From the NCBI GenBank assembly GCA_000697475.1, contig JNEU01000631.1:1-59879 (forward strand): a stretch of DNA of 59,879 nucleotides. Reading direction: 5' to 3'. Positions 22,870 to 35,345 of the stretch are shown here, piece after piece (the first letter of the stretch is position 1; each line of letters begins with the position of its first letter). The stretch is from Lichtheimia corymbifera B2541. Taxonomy: Eukaryota; Mucoromycota; Mucoromycetes; Mucorales; Lichtheimiaceae. The notes beneath the pieces were generated by a model. The model was given only the letters and a program-made list of their open reading frames with translations. It was not told where the DNA came from and did not search any database. Both the position numbers and the translations under genes were made by a program.

Positions 22870-23738
22870 TCAATAGTATCCACGACGACCAGCGTTGCGG
22901 TAAGGATCTAATGATTGCTGTTGCTGCTCCATCCATCCATGACGATGATAGGGTTGACTTCTCATCATCCATTCATAGTGGCTACTTGTAGTCATACTGT
23001 CTCCGCCACCTAGGCAAGATGTTGTTGTGGTGATAATACGTGGTGCATGTTGCTGCACTGACGACGTTGTAGCATAACCATTTGCACTTGAGGTGGATGA
23101 CAAGGGTGGTGTCATTGGCAACGTAGACAAAGGTGGCGATGGTGATGGTGTAAAAAAAGGTTGCTGAGAGCAGATAGAGGCACGCCGAGAACTAGGTGGT
23201 GTATTCATCATGGGCAGCATGGTTGTCACTGTACAAGAAGCCAATCGCTTACGGGACTTGCGAATGCCTTGCAGCGTACGGTATCGATTAAAACATGTGG
23301 CCCGCTTTCTATGCGGAAGTTTGCCCGATATTTGTCCCCATGTCAAGCCCTTGGCAACACCTTCACAAATGACCGCATCCTCGTATTCGGAAAATCGGTT
23401 ACGTGGTTTTCCATAGCTACCATTGTTGTCACTGCTGTTCTCCACATCGGCCACAAGATAGGCGTGATGGCGAGAATAGTGGTTGTACCGTTGGGGTGAT
23501 AGAGGAGGTGACGACAAAACATGGCACTCGCTTGATGTTGTTGCAGGATCACAAAGTAAATCCAATGATGGTGAGGTGCTTCTGGTATTGTATTCCCTGG
23601 ATGATCCAGTGCCAGAACCCAAGAAAGATGAAGTTGATGTTGGATTCAAAATGTCGGCAACTATAACGTATTTTGTACAAGTGGTTAATACCAAACTAAC
23701 ATTGAAAGGGATGCTTGATGCTTACTCTTCATGGACAT
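22870..23738 (-). CDS. Myb/SANT-like DNA-binding protein
   Basis: Two exons: a 13-nt first exon (23738-23726, MSMK) and a long one from 23660. Together they give about 268 aa starting MSMKIADILNPTSTSS. A single Myb-like domain lies around residues 105-155: RNRFSEYEDAVICEGVAKG, LTWGQISGKLPHR and CFNRYRTLQ, with spaced aromatic residues (F, W, F) as in SANT/Myb helices. The flanks are Ser/Thr/Pro-rich and low complexity, with a Gln run near the C-terminus. It probably acts as a nuclear sequence-specific regulator; targets are unknown. The start choice depends on a clean GTAAGC donor and a TATAG acceptor. Confidence 0.75.
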
Positions 23739-26586
23739 GATTGATGAAATTAGGTATGCAGTACAAAAAAAAAAAGTAAAACGGAATGCAAGCTGTTATA
23801 GTCACACGGAGCTGGGAAAGAGAGCCCTTTTATACTTGTCTTCGAGAAAAGAAGGGAGAGAGGGTGGTAGAGATGGTGAGTTCCTCTTTTGGTATTGCTC
23901 AGTGTACATAGTTTATTTATATATGTTATGCATACAGTGATAAATAACTGTAGACCGCTCATTTCCATTATACTTCTAAACAACAACATAATTGACATGA
24001 AGACCTTATATCAGTGCAGCTTGATTTGTTCAATGCTAAGCATCATTACACAGCATTTTACGTACTCACTGTGGCATCAAGTGGTTCCGCAATTTGTTTA
24101 TGCTGCTACACGTTGGCCTTTTTCATGGATGGCGATCTTTGAGGGTCCAAGGGAAAGGTGGTGGGATTGGGGCCGGAAAGAAATGATGGGGGGAGAGTGC
24201 AATAATGCGGTGGGGTGATGCTGGAGACGTATATGGGATAACTAACAGGAGGAAGATAGATAAAGTATGATATGGTTGAGTATCACCTTTAGCTCGATAT
24301 TGGATTCGCTTATATCAGTCAGTGTTATTGCTTCTGAAAAAGGCAAAAAATAAAAAGGAATATCAGGAGCTTTTGCCGATATCGAAAGAGAGGGGTTGGG
24401 GAAGCAAAGCAAGCAAGCAAACATGCTTGCTATTCAAAGCTCTCTTTTCCATCCCAAAACAGGGGGGACGACTCAAGGGACGACCTCAGGATGGTAAATG
24501 ATCATAATGATGAAGGTGCTGCATCATTGGATGTATCCATCGAAGCCACCCATAATCAAGATCGTGGCCATTTAATCACCAGCATGACACAGGGGAAGGA
24601 TGTATATGGCCGATTCCATATAATTTGCTACAACACATTACCAGCATGTCGGATGCCATACATACCGTTCATGCCTAACGTCTGATACAGGCACCTGGGT
24701 TGCATATGTAGCAAGATTACGCTCAATGCATAAAGCTTATACCCCTTCCCTTTTTCCCTATGTCAACCCAATTATTCTTGATGCTGTACAGCAGAGATAG
24801 TGTATAGAATAAGGAGCTCTGCCGCTCAAACGTCTCAGTATATCAATCAACCCTTTCACCCCCAAATCATAGTGGGTTTGAACGCCAACAAAAGGATTGG
24901 GCCCATGCGTGCATCATCATCACCAGCACCATTAGCAACAGTAGAGAGATTGGATACGCCAAGTGCTACCTGAATATGCCTTGCTTAAACATAAAAGGGG
25001 CCTGGAAAGATCCCATCCCATAATTGGTAGAATGGAATTCTCTGTTGCAACAAACAGAGCACGGTGATGAGCAATGGAGACCCGTCATTAAGCTCAGTTT
25101 TGTTCTGGAACGAGTAATAGGATCAGCAGCCCCAGTCAGAATCGCAACAAAGAAAGTTTCAAATGACAATGGATGAGATTGCCTGTTTTACTGTTAACCC
25201 AACTCTAATTTTTTATATTATAGACGCACTTTCTCCACTGATCATCCCTTACGCGTAAGCACACACTTTTCGACGCTTGTGCGCGCCAACATTCCTTTTC
25301 AGGCAACAATACGCTTGATGTTCAACAACATCCTACACCACCATTGACTTTATTTCTGGGACACAAGGTCATCAACTGATTACGTTGCACCATCGTGCTT
25401 CATTTCCAAGACACATGCAATTTTCTTTCCAGTTGCAGGTTGTCAACATGCTAAATGAGCTGTATAGTTGAGACTTAAATGCAGTTCCAGGACAACAACA
25501 ACAACAACAAAGTAAAACAAATACATACGTGCACGCACACAAACAAATTTACAATCACATAATGATGCTGCGCATAACATGACAACATATAGAAGGTAGA
25601 TGACAGTGTCAGCCGGGGAAATATATATTAGCAACAGCGCTGGTACCACTACCTTTACACCGTGAGGTGACTTTTTCATTGCAATACGATAATAAAACTC
25701 GCTTGGATAATATTATCCGAGGATCACACAAGAACACGCACGCACACAAGTTGGTGTACATCCTTATCAAAGTATAGTTGTTATTCCCTTAACCATATCA
25801 ACGTATCTCCGGCTAAGGGGGGTTGGTAGGTTTGCAGCACAATTGCTCCCCAAAAAAAAGCTATACCTGTATAGGAGCGTTTTTCCTTCACATTAAAGCG
25901 GGTTATATTCCTTTAATGCTGCTGCATCGGATCCTACACAAATATGGGAACATATTCATCGTGGCACACATCCTTCGTATCCCTTCTATCACCTTATGTA
26001 TATGCCTGCAGACACACTTGCTTTTGCACGATTCCCGTCTCCTGACATTCGTAACTCATCAAGCCTCCTAACTGCCTGTGCTCTTGCATGTTGTCGGCTT
26101 TGGACAGCAAGCGATAGATTCTTCGAGAAACGGGAAAAGTTTTAATCTTGAATCGTCTGTCGCATGCTGCCAAACTTGTTATTTTGGCTTTCTTGCATAA
26201 CATGTGTAACAGTTGCACAAACAATGAGTGGATGTGAAGAGTAAAACTGCTTTCTCACTGCTACTTGATCGCCACACACGGGGGACCCATCTTTGGCAGC
26301 ACCAATGCAAGCAAGCGGGTGGGAGCAAGGACCACAAATGCACGGACCCCTTTCCTATTTGCGGGCAATCCCGCCTATCCGTTCTTTTTGAATAAGCTTT
26401 CCTCTCCTGAGATCTTTTGGTTTTGACTTTACTCCACAAACACATATCTATCTTTACCAAGTGCTTCCGGTTTCCCAGCCTGATATCCTCATTTCCTGTT
26501 TAGGGCTCGGCATAAACAAACATTTGGAAGCTTCATACTGATAGCTTAATTCGAGAGGAAACTGGTTTGAAAATTATGTACAGGAT
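23739..26586. other. 2.8-kb gene-poor stretch
   Basis: The longest stretch without a supported gene. All open frames are short, lack family features and do not splice into anything I recognise. The left end is the Myb-gene promoter and the right end the PUS7 3' flank. I see no tRNA, obvious transposon ends or large repeat. A noncoding RNA or a decayed element cannot be excluded. Confidence 0.4.
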
Positions 26587-29392
26587 TTATTCATTATGTA
26601 CATGCCTAGCTTGAGCTTTAGAAGACGTATCATAACGCAAAATCTCACGTAATGCCATTGTAGCATATTGGCTGGTTCCCAATGTAAATTCGATACGCAA
26701 AGCCAGGTGTTTTCCATCTAGAATAGTAAATCATGTATATTAGTATAATTACCAGATAAGCTACCCCACAGGCGATCCATTGCATCTAGATCCCTTCTCA
26801 AATTGCCCTATTTGTTACTTACCTGGGATGTTGGTTGGTTCATCCTTATTGGTGATTTTATCCAAGTCAGTGTAACACAAAGGCGCACATGGGTCGTCGT
26901 AACGGATAAGCGACCATTCCAGATCATCCGCCTTGGCTAACATAGGTCGATAGTCACCAGCCAAGTCCCTAGAGTTTGGAGGCATGTTTAGTGATCATTC
27001 TCCTCCTTCGAGTGATCCCTTATGCACATAATCATGCAACCTGTAACTCACTTCATATATTGTTCGGATTTGTCAAATACAATCTGGTCCTTTTCTAAAA
27101 TAAACAATGTCAATTGTCAAGCCTCAAACGGTTCCACATGCAATTCGACTTACCAAGGAGATCACGGTATATGTCACCAATTTCATTTTTGGGATACACT
27201 GTTCGATGCCCTGGGATTGGATACACAACATCCTCGATAGAGTATGAATCCAAATCTTCTTCAGTGAGCACCTTGGGCTGCTTTCTCTATTAATACCAAG
27301 TAGGCGTTAATTAGCCAATCACATAACAGCAAGGCTTCACCCTGATTTATGCATCATGCAGACACACATGCGTACTGTGCATCCTTGTTTTGTGTCTCTC
27401 GTTGCTTTGGCTCTCTCTCTCCCCAAAACTCTGGTACACCATGATGTCCACTCACCATAGTTGGAAGTCTTCGACCAGCACTGCCACCTCGACCACGACC
27501 TCGGCCTCGACCTGGTGATTTGTTCTTTGATGCATTGCCGGTATCTTCCAAAACAATGTCGCCCACCAATGGCTTGTCACATCCAAACCGTTTGATGCGC
27601 TCGGATACCACGTGATTCCAGACATATGATTGATATGCGTGTAAATACATGCTCAACATTCTTCGCGGAAGCTGTAATGCAAGGTTAGATTGTACAACTA
27701 AAATAAAAATCCCCCAACAATCTGTATAACTTACTGACAAGATAGCTTTCCTGTGATCGTTTGGAAACCTTGTGTATGATCGAAGTACAGCATTTTCTGA
27801 GGCAGCAGCACGTGGAAACAACTTTGCGGCTTGAACAGGATCCTTGCTTTCTTGCCATTTGATGCGTGCATTCTCGAAATCCGTTCGCTCTAGTCAAAAC
27901 AAGTTTTCCTCAATCATCCCCTTCTCCTTTTTCTTGATGTTCATTTCCCATCCCCCCTTACCTCCAGGACGTGGTTTCAGAATAAGCTCACAGGCTTCTT
28001 GAAATTCCTTCTTGAGAATCTGATATCCGATTTCATGGGTCATGATAACACCAGTACCAAAACGTTGCATTCCGAAATAGTTGATAAAACCATTCTCTTT
28101 GAGCGAATCGACGGATCGTACAATTTCTTGTTCGCTAATGCCTGACACATCACTAAATAGTCGAGTGAGCCATCACCATCTTTTCTTTGTTTTACCGTCT
28201 TACCGTAACACAATCGAAAAACGATTGCCTTTCAGGTCACCCAAAGTAAGACCATTTGGTACATAGCTTTATAAAAATGAAGAGTTATCAGCTCGATGCT
28301 CATGTATAACCAAGTTGAAATCAACATACTTGAAATCACCAATATAAATGTTGCGTTCGTTTAGCTCTTCTCTGGCTTGTAGCAGGTTTTTGACTCTTGC
28401 CTTTTGGATCGTCATTGCTTGAACTGTGATAGCTCGGGCATCCTTTGTACCAGCGAAACCAATCTTTCCCTCCTTTACACCGGCATATTGAGCAATCCAT
28501 GAAACAGCTTTTGCATTCTCGACACCGCTCTTGTAAACATGGAATTGGAGATATTCGCCACCCAATGCTTCGAAATTTGGGGCTGGGTCACGGCCTAAAG
28601 AAACAAGAGCAGCTTAGTAAGTGCCTAATAGTCTCCCCAAAATGATCCTTTCTCCATCATACTAACCTTGTTCTGATTCATCTTTTGGCCATTTCACGGT
28701 CAATATTCCTTCCTTGGCAAACATCAATGGCTTCTTTTCCAAATGGAGTTGGTCAAATGCGTCATAGAAAGCAAAACGTTGTTCCCTTGTAAACTGATTC
28801 GGCATTTGATTAATGTACAATATACTTATGGATAGTTGCTCATTATACCTCGAATGTCAACACGGTTTCCGTATCATCGGGCGAATCCAATAGCGTCCGT
28901 ACTTGCTTGGATAGATCCTCGCCAAACAGCTGAGCAATATGGTCGTCAAACTCTGATTCGGTCATCTTTGGAATACGAGCTCTGATTTCCTTTTCCTACA
29001 AAAAAAAAACCATCATCAATTGTTTTTTTGCTCTTAGGAAGAGAAGGCCGTGTCACGTGTCCTTTACCTTTTGATCAATGGCATCTGCGTCAAGACTTGT
29101 TAACCGTACAACATGGCCGTCAAGGTCGACTTCGTGTACTATGAAATCTTCGATCCTAGATACAACGCTTGTTATATATAAAACCATACCTATCTTCCTT
29201 GGAAGTAACAAACCTGTACTTGATAATACCACGGAAACCTGGTAGTGTTGGATTCACAAAGGCTGTAATGCCGGCATCGGTTTCAGTTGGTTCAGCTCGC
29301 ATGCGTTTGACATTGTCGCGATCCTCATGATCAGCACGCCGTTTGCCGAGTACCGATCCCAGGCTGCCGTTTCTGGAGAGCACGTTTCCCAT
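26587..29392 (-). CDS. PUS7: TruD-family tRNA/mRNA pseudouridine synthase (Pus7)
   Basis: A gene of about ten or more exons on the minus strand starting MGNVLSRNG. Recognisable blocks in order are GFRGIIKYR with an IEDFIVHEVD block, FHVYKSGVENAKAVSWIA, then GKIGFAGTKDARAITVQ. The Asp in GTKD is the TruD catalytic Asp. NGFINYFGMQRFGTG and LHAYQSYVWNHVVSERI follow, both hallmark TruD motifs. Pus7 isomerises uridine in tRNA (position 13 and others), snRNA and mRNA. An RG-rich insert (PGRGRGRGRGGSAGRR, about 27465-27520) interrupts the catalytic half just before an intron. The C-terminal end DGKHLALRIEFTLGTSQYATMALRE is typical. Exact borders of the middle exons were not all fixed. Confidence 0.88.
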
Positions 29393-29608
29393 GGTTGAAC
29401 GAGATCGAGCGCAAAAACAAGAGAAGGAAGTTGAATTAAAATTGTGTCCATGGCTTCCGCCCAGCAACCAGCAACCAGCATTGTCACACACACTCGCACA
29501 CTCAACCCCCACTGTGGGCACGCATACAAAACAACGACATTCATTCACTATAGCTAATTAACTTTATAATACTGGAATTGATGTGGTAGAAAATAAAGAT
29601 ATATATAT

Positions 29609-30628
29609 CTAAGCAAGAATAGCTGAAAGAGCAGGGATCACCAACAACAACCAGGTAGCAACCTTGATGGATGTGGCAGAGCCTTCAGCATCTTGATCTT
29701 CAAGAGTATCAGCTGCAGCAGAGGATTCAGCGGCCTTCTTTTCTTGTTCTTTCTTTTCTTCTTCCTCCTTTTTCTTTTCTTCTTCTTGCTTCTTTTCTTC
29801 TTCTTGCTTCTTTTCTTCTTCTTCCTTTTTCTTTTCATCGTCAGTCTTGGATGACTCGGATGGTTGAGCGGATGACGTGGTAGTAGTAGAGCTAGTAGAA
29901 GAAGCAGCCTCAGATGATGAAGAGGATGATGAAGCAGTAGCCGAGGTGCTAGTAGCTGAGGTAGAAGATGCCGAACTAGAGCTAGAAGAGCCACCAGAGA
30001 CAGAGAATGCGCCAGAGAACGAAGAAGCCCTAGATAAAAATTATATTAAATACAACCATGTCAAATATCATTGAACAACTTACTTCTTGCCCTTGCTGTT
30101 TTCATAGTCAATGCGCACAGCATAGCGACCCTTGGAATCCAACGACTTGGGAAGCTGAGAATATTAATGGAAGTTAGAGATGTGTATCCACGAGCATTGA
30201 TAGTTACACAACATCTTGATTTGTATGTGCTGCACAAATAAAATTTACCTCAAGTTGAGCGCTACCGTCAGAGCCATCAACCTTGGTGCTTAATCCAATA
30301 GGCACCATTGATTCACGGTCAGGGCCCTCAATCACATTGATTGATACTTGTTGGTCCAAGCCATTAACCCATTCTGTGAAATAAAAATGTTACTACTACT
30401 ACTATAACATCAGATATTGCCGATGGTGTTCGCTTACTGATGGTAGCGCTATGAAAGATCGAATCAGCTTCAAGCTTCTTATAATGGAATTATGCATACT
30501 TACGCATCTCCAGCCTTCCATGTCTCGCCAGGGAGAGGGGCCGTGATGTAGAAAGGCTTGTCATCTTGAGCAGCAACGAATGCAGCCAATAAGGCGAAAA
30601 GGAAAGTAAAAAGGATGGCGTTACCCAT
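29609..30628 (-). CDS. GPI-anchored Ser/Thr-rich cell-wall/membrane protein (Kre9/KNH-type domain)
   Basis: The protein begins with a signal peptide (MGNAILFTFLFALLAAFVAA). A small beta-sandwich domain follows, with FYITAPLPGETWKAGD, EWVNGLDQQVSINV and DSKGRYAVRIDYENSKG. This matches the Ser-Thr-rich GPI-anchored membrane family (Pfam Ser-Thr-rich_glycosyl-phosphatidyl-inositol). Next comes a long Ser/Thr/Ala stretch likely to be O-mannosylated. An unusual charged run of Lys/Glu/Gln repeats (about 29735-29845) follows. The C-terminus is hydrophobic (VATWLLLVIPALSAILA) and fits a GPI-attachment signal. Three or four exons with short introns. Role in wall architecture is inferred from family only. 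Confidence 0.8.
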
Positions 30629-31757
30629 TGTAATCAAAGGAAGGGAAAGGATAAAGGATGAACGATTTGGATCACACAGTAGATGCTCAATCTGGTCTTT
30701 TATATGATTTCATGAGGATCCTTTTTCAATAGTGTCTTACGCTCCGCTATTTCCACAGCTTCTCTTGATCTCATATCGCACGTTTTCCTGTTTGTCGTTA
30801 TTTGGCATTTCAGGCTTCTTGTGTACAAAAAGTACATGGCTGAGGAGTCAGCTTCTCTGGGAATTCTAAGCGAATCATTGTGTAGCCGAATATCCGAAGC
30901 TGTGATATATTGGCCGTTCCTTACTTTATTGTGAGCGTGTTGTAATGGTTCATTCCTTGATGTACTTGCTGCATCAGTGCTACTGAAATCATTCAATGAA
31001 GCATCCGAAGAATAATAACAGAGCTGACGCGCAATGGCATCTGCATGGTAGAGATGACTACAGTTTTAAAATTAGTAGAGGGAAAGAATTGGTCAGTGCA
31101 TTAAGGTTGTGTAACGTATTCAAATCCCAGAAGCACCAACATCTAATATTCTGCGTGTTCGATAGGTGTTTCTTTGACATGGTTGTCAGCACCATCCAGG
31201 TGAACCAATTTGTCGATTGGCCAGGAGAACATATATATGCAGGTTTGGACATTTAAAGCACTCAACGATTGGCCATGTGGATTCATTATTGCACAAGGGG
31301 TTGACTCCTTCCATATCGTCAACAATGTAATTCCCAATACGTCACGCTAATCACGAGGCATAACTGACATTTTCGATTAAGGTTTCGTTCATGATAGCAG
31401 CATGCATGCTTTCGTGGGATAGAGCCATTGGTATGGTTTAATAGCTACATATACCAATTCAAGAAGCTTTATATACAATAGTGCTCATGTATAGACCTGT
31501 CACCACCCAGGTTTCATGAAGCTCACAATCAAGCACGAATGAATAATTTAATATGATATTAAAAGGACACTACGGAAACAACAAGCTAGAGGCTGTGAGT
31601 GTACTTCGCTCAAATAGACTACAGCTGGAAATTATAGGGACCTGCAAAGCCTTCCACTGAATATCACGTGACACTGTTGTCGACCTTGTCCAGATTTCTG
31701 TATCACGTGGCGTGTTGTCGGACACCACCTTGCAACACCCTTTTCCTTTTGGCACGA
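30629..31757. other. intergenic region between wall protein and MED22
   Basis: About 1.1 kb. An open frame of 98 codons (30700-30996, minus) has ordinary amino-acid composition but no recognised family, and I do not support it as a gene. The last 100 bp hold two TATCACGTG boxes (listed separately). Confidence 0.4.
31663..31709. promoter_or_regulatory. paired CACGTG E-boxes upstream of MED22
   Basis: CACGTG occurs at 31665-31670 and 31704-31709, both in TATCACGTG(A/G) context. The boxes are 39 bp apart and 49-93 bp upstream of the MED22 ATG. CACGTG is the palindromic site of bHLH factors such as Cbf1. Function is inferred from position only. Confidence 0.5.
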
Positions 31758-32286
31758 ATGAGCGCTCAGCAACCACGATCAAGCGCACGGCAAACTCTTA
31801 TTCAAGCTGAAGAACAATACAATAAGCGCATCGACGATGACGTTGCAAAGTTGGTCGATTGTTTCAGTGACATTGTTCGTGTGGGCGAGGTAAGATGCTG
31901 AATGACGTTGCCATGGTTATCATACAACTCACGAGACGTTATAGAACAAAGACAAGGATAAATTTCGTGTTGCTCAGGAAGGTTATCAGATTGAGAGTCA
32001 AAGTGCACAGATTGTAAGGGTTCTCCTGGTGTATCAAGTAATCATCTAATATGAATGCGGTATTTAGGTACGATCCACCGAGTCTTTATTGAGCTTGATC
32101 ACAGAATTGAAACAGCATCTGCTTTTGAATGATACCGACACGCTATCCCAGCTAATGAAGCAACGTACCAACGCATTGGATACACAACGTGAAGAAATCA
32201 AAGATACCATATGCACTATGCGTCGTGAACTCGCCACCACCATTTATGATCTAGAATCCGTGTATTTCCGATCACTGAGTAGTTAA
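31758..32286 (+). CDS. MED22: Mediator complex subunit 22
   Basis: Three exons (31758-31889, 31945-32013, 32068-32286) join to 139 aa. The start is MSAQQPRSSARQ, followed by QYNKRIDDDVAKLVDCFSDIV, FRVAQEGYQIESQSAQIVRS and ESLLSLITELKQHLLLND. This is the MED22 (Surf5/Srb6) helical pattern and length. MED22 is a Mediator head subunit that pairs with MED11 and bridges RNA polymerase II and activators in the nucleus. The first start ATG (31758) gives a normal N-terminus. The gene runs tail to tail with the ABC transporter, whose stop lies about 170 bp away. Confidence 0.87.
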
Positions 32287-32459
32287 TGAAGTAATACAAA
32301 TAAATGTGTGGAATCTTTTGTGTACATATCTAAAAAACGAGGATGAATGAACATGTAGAGGAGGGAGGAGCATTTTCATGAATATGTGTGTATATAAAAA
32401 TGTGTGTATGTGCGTGTGTGTATGTGTGTGGAGGAGGATGAGACTGCTATAATCGTGTA

Positions 32460-35018
32460 CTATTGATGATGATGTTCTTGATGATCATTGCCTCTATGGC
32501 CATTGTTACTGCTGCTTGAGCTTCGTTGAGAAGAAGCACCACCAAGTGATTGCAACTCCACCAGTTTACGGAAGACGCCATCCTTCTTGTTGACGAGGTC
32601 ATAATATGTACCCATCTCAGCGACACCACCCTTGTCAAGGCACATGACCACATCTGCGCTTCTAATGGTACTTAGTCTGTGCGCGATCGTTAAAACAGTC
32701 CTTCCTTGCATCAAGCGGTTCAACGCATCCTGTACAAGCACTTCAGATTCCGAATCCAACGCACTGGTAGCTTCATCCAAAACGAGAATCGATGGGTTCT
32801 TTAGCAAAGCACGTGCAATGGCAATACGTTGTTTTTGACCACCACTCAAACTCACGCCTCGTTCACCGACCAAGGTATCATATTGGTCATGGAATGATTC
32901 AATAAATGAAGCACAATTGGCCTTGATCGCCGCTTCCCGAATCTCATCCATAGTAGCATTTTCACGACCATAGGCAATGTTATCACGGATAGTGCCTGCA
33001 AACAGCGTAGGTTCTTGAGATACGACACCAACATTCTCTCGCCACCATGTCAAGTTTATATCCTTGAGATTGGTATCATCGATGTAAATGTTGCCGTGGT
33101 TTGGATCGTAGTATCTGAGGAGCATCGAACCAATAGTGGATTTACCCGAACCAGAAGAACCAACAACAGCAACCACTAAACGCATTGCACAATGTCAGTC
33201 TTTCACCATTTCACACATATTCCATACACTACTCACCTGTGCCAGGACGAATATCGAGTGAGAGATTATTAAAGATCGGTGAATGGGGTCGACTTGGGTA
33301 GGAGAAGCATACATTTTCAAATTGAATCTTGCCCTGAAGGTTGCTAAGAATCTCGCCAGCTAGAAAAAAAAAGATACATTAGCATTCAATCTTTTCAATT
33401 GTATCCCTTCCACAACCAATATACGTACAATTCATCTTAATGGGGCTTTGTTGGTTCATGAGATCGAATAGACGTTCAGCAGCACCAGCTCCTTTCATGA
33501 TTTCCGAATAAAAGGATGTCAAACCTATATAGCATAAAATTAAGTATACAAGTCAAAGGTGTACAAACGCACATTATGCATAGGATACTAACCTCCCAAG
33601 GATGTGCCCACATAAGCTGTGTACAACATGAACGAGGCCAGTTCACCAATTGTGATTGCATTCTCCATCACCATATGTCCACCATACCATAATACAGCGA
33701 GGATAGCAAGGTTTCCTGAAAGACCAGCACCACCAAAGAATACAGCACTAGCAATAGCTTCCTTCCTTGCAAGATCGTAAACACCCATCACTCGGTTCCA
33801 ATATCGATTCCCCTCTTCTTTTTCCTTGGCAAATGCTTGAACTGTACGGATACTGCTAATGCGTTCTTCTCCGAGCTTGGTAATCTCACTCAATGCTGTC
33901 TGGGTTTTCCGTGAAAGGTTTTTGACATAGCGACCATATAAGATACCAAAGATACTGACGGGTGGAACGACAACCATCATGACCGCTGTAAGCTTAGGGC
34001 TATAAACATGCATATCAATAATGTGAATCGTGATATAAATCCATTACCATTTTCTTCATTACCTAACCCAAAACATCATGCTACTACCAACCACAGCCGT
34101 GGCAAGAGCTCTAGAAAAGAATGGCAGTGCTTCAGTATACGGACAGTGTACATCAAAATCATTCTTTTTCTCATACCTTAAACCATCACTCACGTTTCCG
34201 GTGATACTTTTGCCGACGATGGCTGTGTCGACGGACAATCGGGAAATCAACTCGCCGGTCCTGTTCTTGTCAAAGAAAGCCATGTCTTGCCTGAGGATGT
34301 TCTTGTACAAGTCATTACGTAACCGCTGGATGATCCTTTCACCAGCCAGTCGAAAGAGTAATACTCGGCCACTGTTTGCTATGGCACCCACTGCGAAAAC
34401 TGCCGATAGGACACCCATAAACTGAGGCATAGACAAGCCCAGATACCCTTCCATGTCAGGATGCGTGACAATATCAATGATCTTGCCCATAGAAAATGGG
34501 ACCGACTACTCTCCACCCTTCATTAGTATGATACATCAACATACACTTGGTGTATAGCCTTACCATAGTAACGGATGAAGATATCAGCAATAAACCAATG
34601 GCAGCTATATTGACTATTAGCCTCATCATCCTATCCGATACAAAAACAACTATGGCATCTTACCTGTGATGCTTTTTATCTCGGGTTTGGCTAGTTGAAA
34701 CAGACGCTTGATATCTTTGGAGTCGCTAGCTGCTGCTTGCTGCTTGCTTTGACTAGCAACAGCTTCGATATTAGACCCATTCAACTTGGTAGTTGCAGTG
34801 TTTTTGGCGACATTGGAAGAGGAGGAGGTGGTAGGCGGTTTGGTGGAATAAAGAGCGAGACGATCGCCCAATGTTGATCTTGGTAATAGACTGGAGTGAC
34901 GAGGCAGTTGTTTATGGAAGCGTGTAGTATAAATGCGCGCTGAAGTTGTGGGCCCATTAGTAGTGAATGGCCTGGTCTTTAAGGTGGACCGGGAACAAGT
35001 CGCCAGGCATCGCAACAT
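32460..35018 (-). CDS. MDL1: mitochondrial ABC half-transporter (Mdl1/ABCB10-like)
   Basis: The N-terminus is rich in Arg, Ser and Thr (MLRCLATCSRSTLKTR), with no acidic residues for about 50 positions, as in a mitochondrial presequence. One transmembrane domain follows (VVPFSMGKIIDIVTHP, DMAFFDKNRTGELISRL, RTVQAFAKEKEE, AILAVLWYGGHMV). One nucleotide-binding domain carries Walker A (GSSGSGKST), the signature LSGGQ, Walker B (ILVLDEATSALD) and the H-loop (IAHRLST). This is a half-size exporter of the inner mitochondrial membrane that acts as a dimer; Mdl1 exports peptides in yeast. The C-terminal end is Ser/Asn/His-rich. At least one 66-nt intron (about 34112-34177) is stop-free and in frame. 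Confidence 0.88.
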
Positions 35019-35345
35019 TGGATAAAGTACTCGAGAATGGAGTTGCTGACAGAGAGAGGGAGGAAGGAAGGGAGGGGCGCGGATACAAGGAGCAGCTGAC
35101 TTCCGAATATAGGCGAGGATTTACAAGGAGTAGTCATCATCCGATCGATATGGGATGTCATCAGATAAAGTCATTAAGCTTTTGCTCTCTATATCGTCTA
35201 TGCGATCAATAGTGATTTATTGCATCATTTGGTTGATCTAATGAAGAAAGATGGAAATAGGACGATGGATAGGTCCACTTGATGGTGTGTGTAGGTTTGT
35301 GTGTGCGTGTGCGTGTGCTTGTTTCGAACAATAGGTATGGGATAT
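35019..35345. promoter_or_regulatory. MDL1 upstream region and IDH1 3' flank
   Basis: A 327-bp gap between two minus-strand genes. A GT-rich stretch (about 35285-35322) lies at the IDH1 3' end. No coding evidence. Confidence 0.4.

Noticed and set aside
30700..30996. 98-codon minus-strand ORF between the wall protein and MED22
   Set aside because: No family features, no neighbouring exons and no conserved motif; treated as chance.
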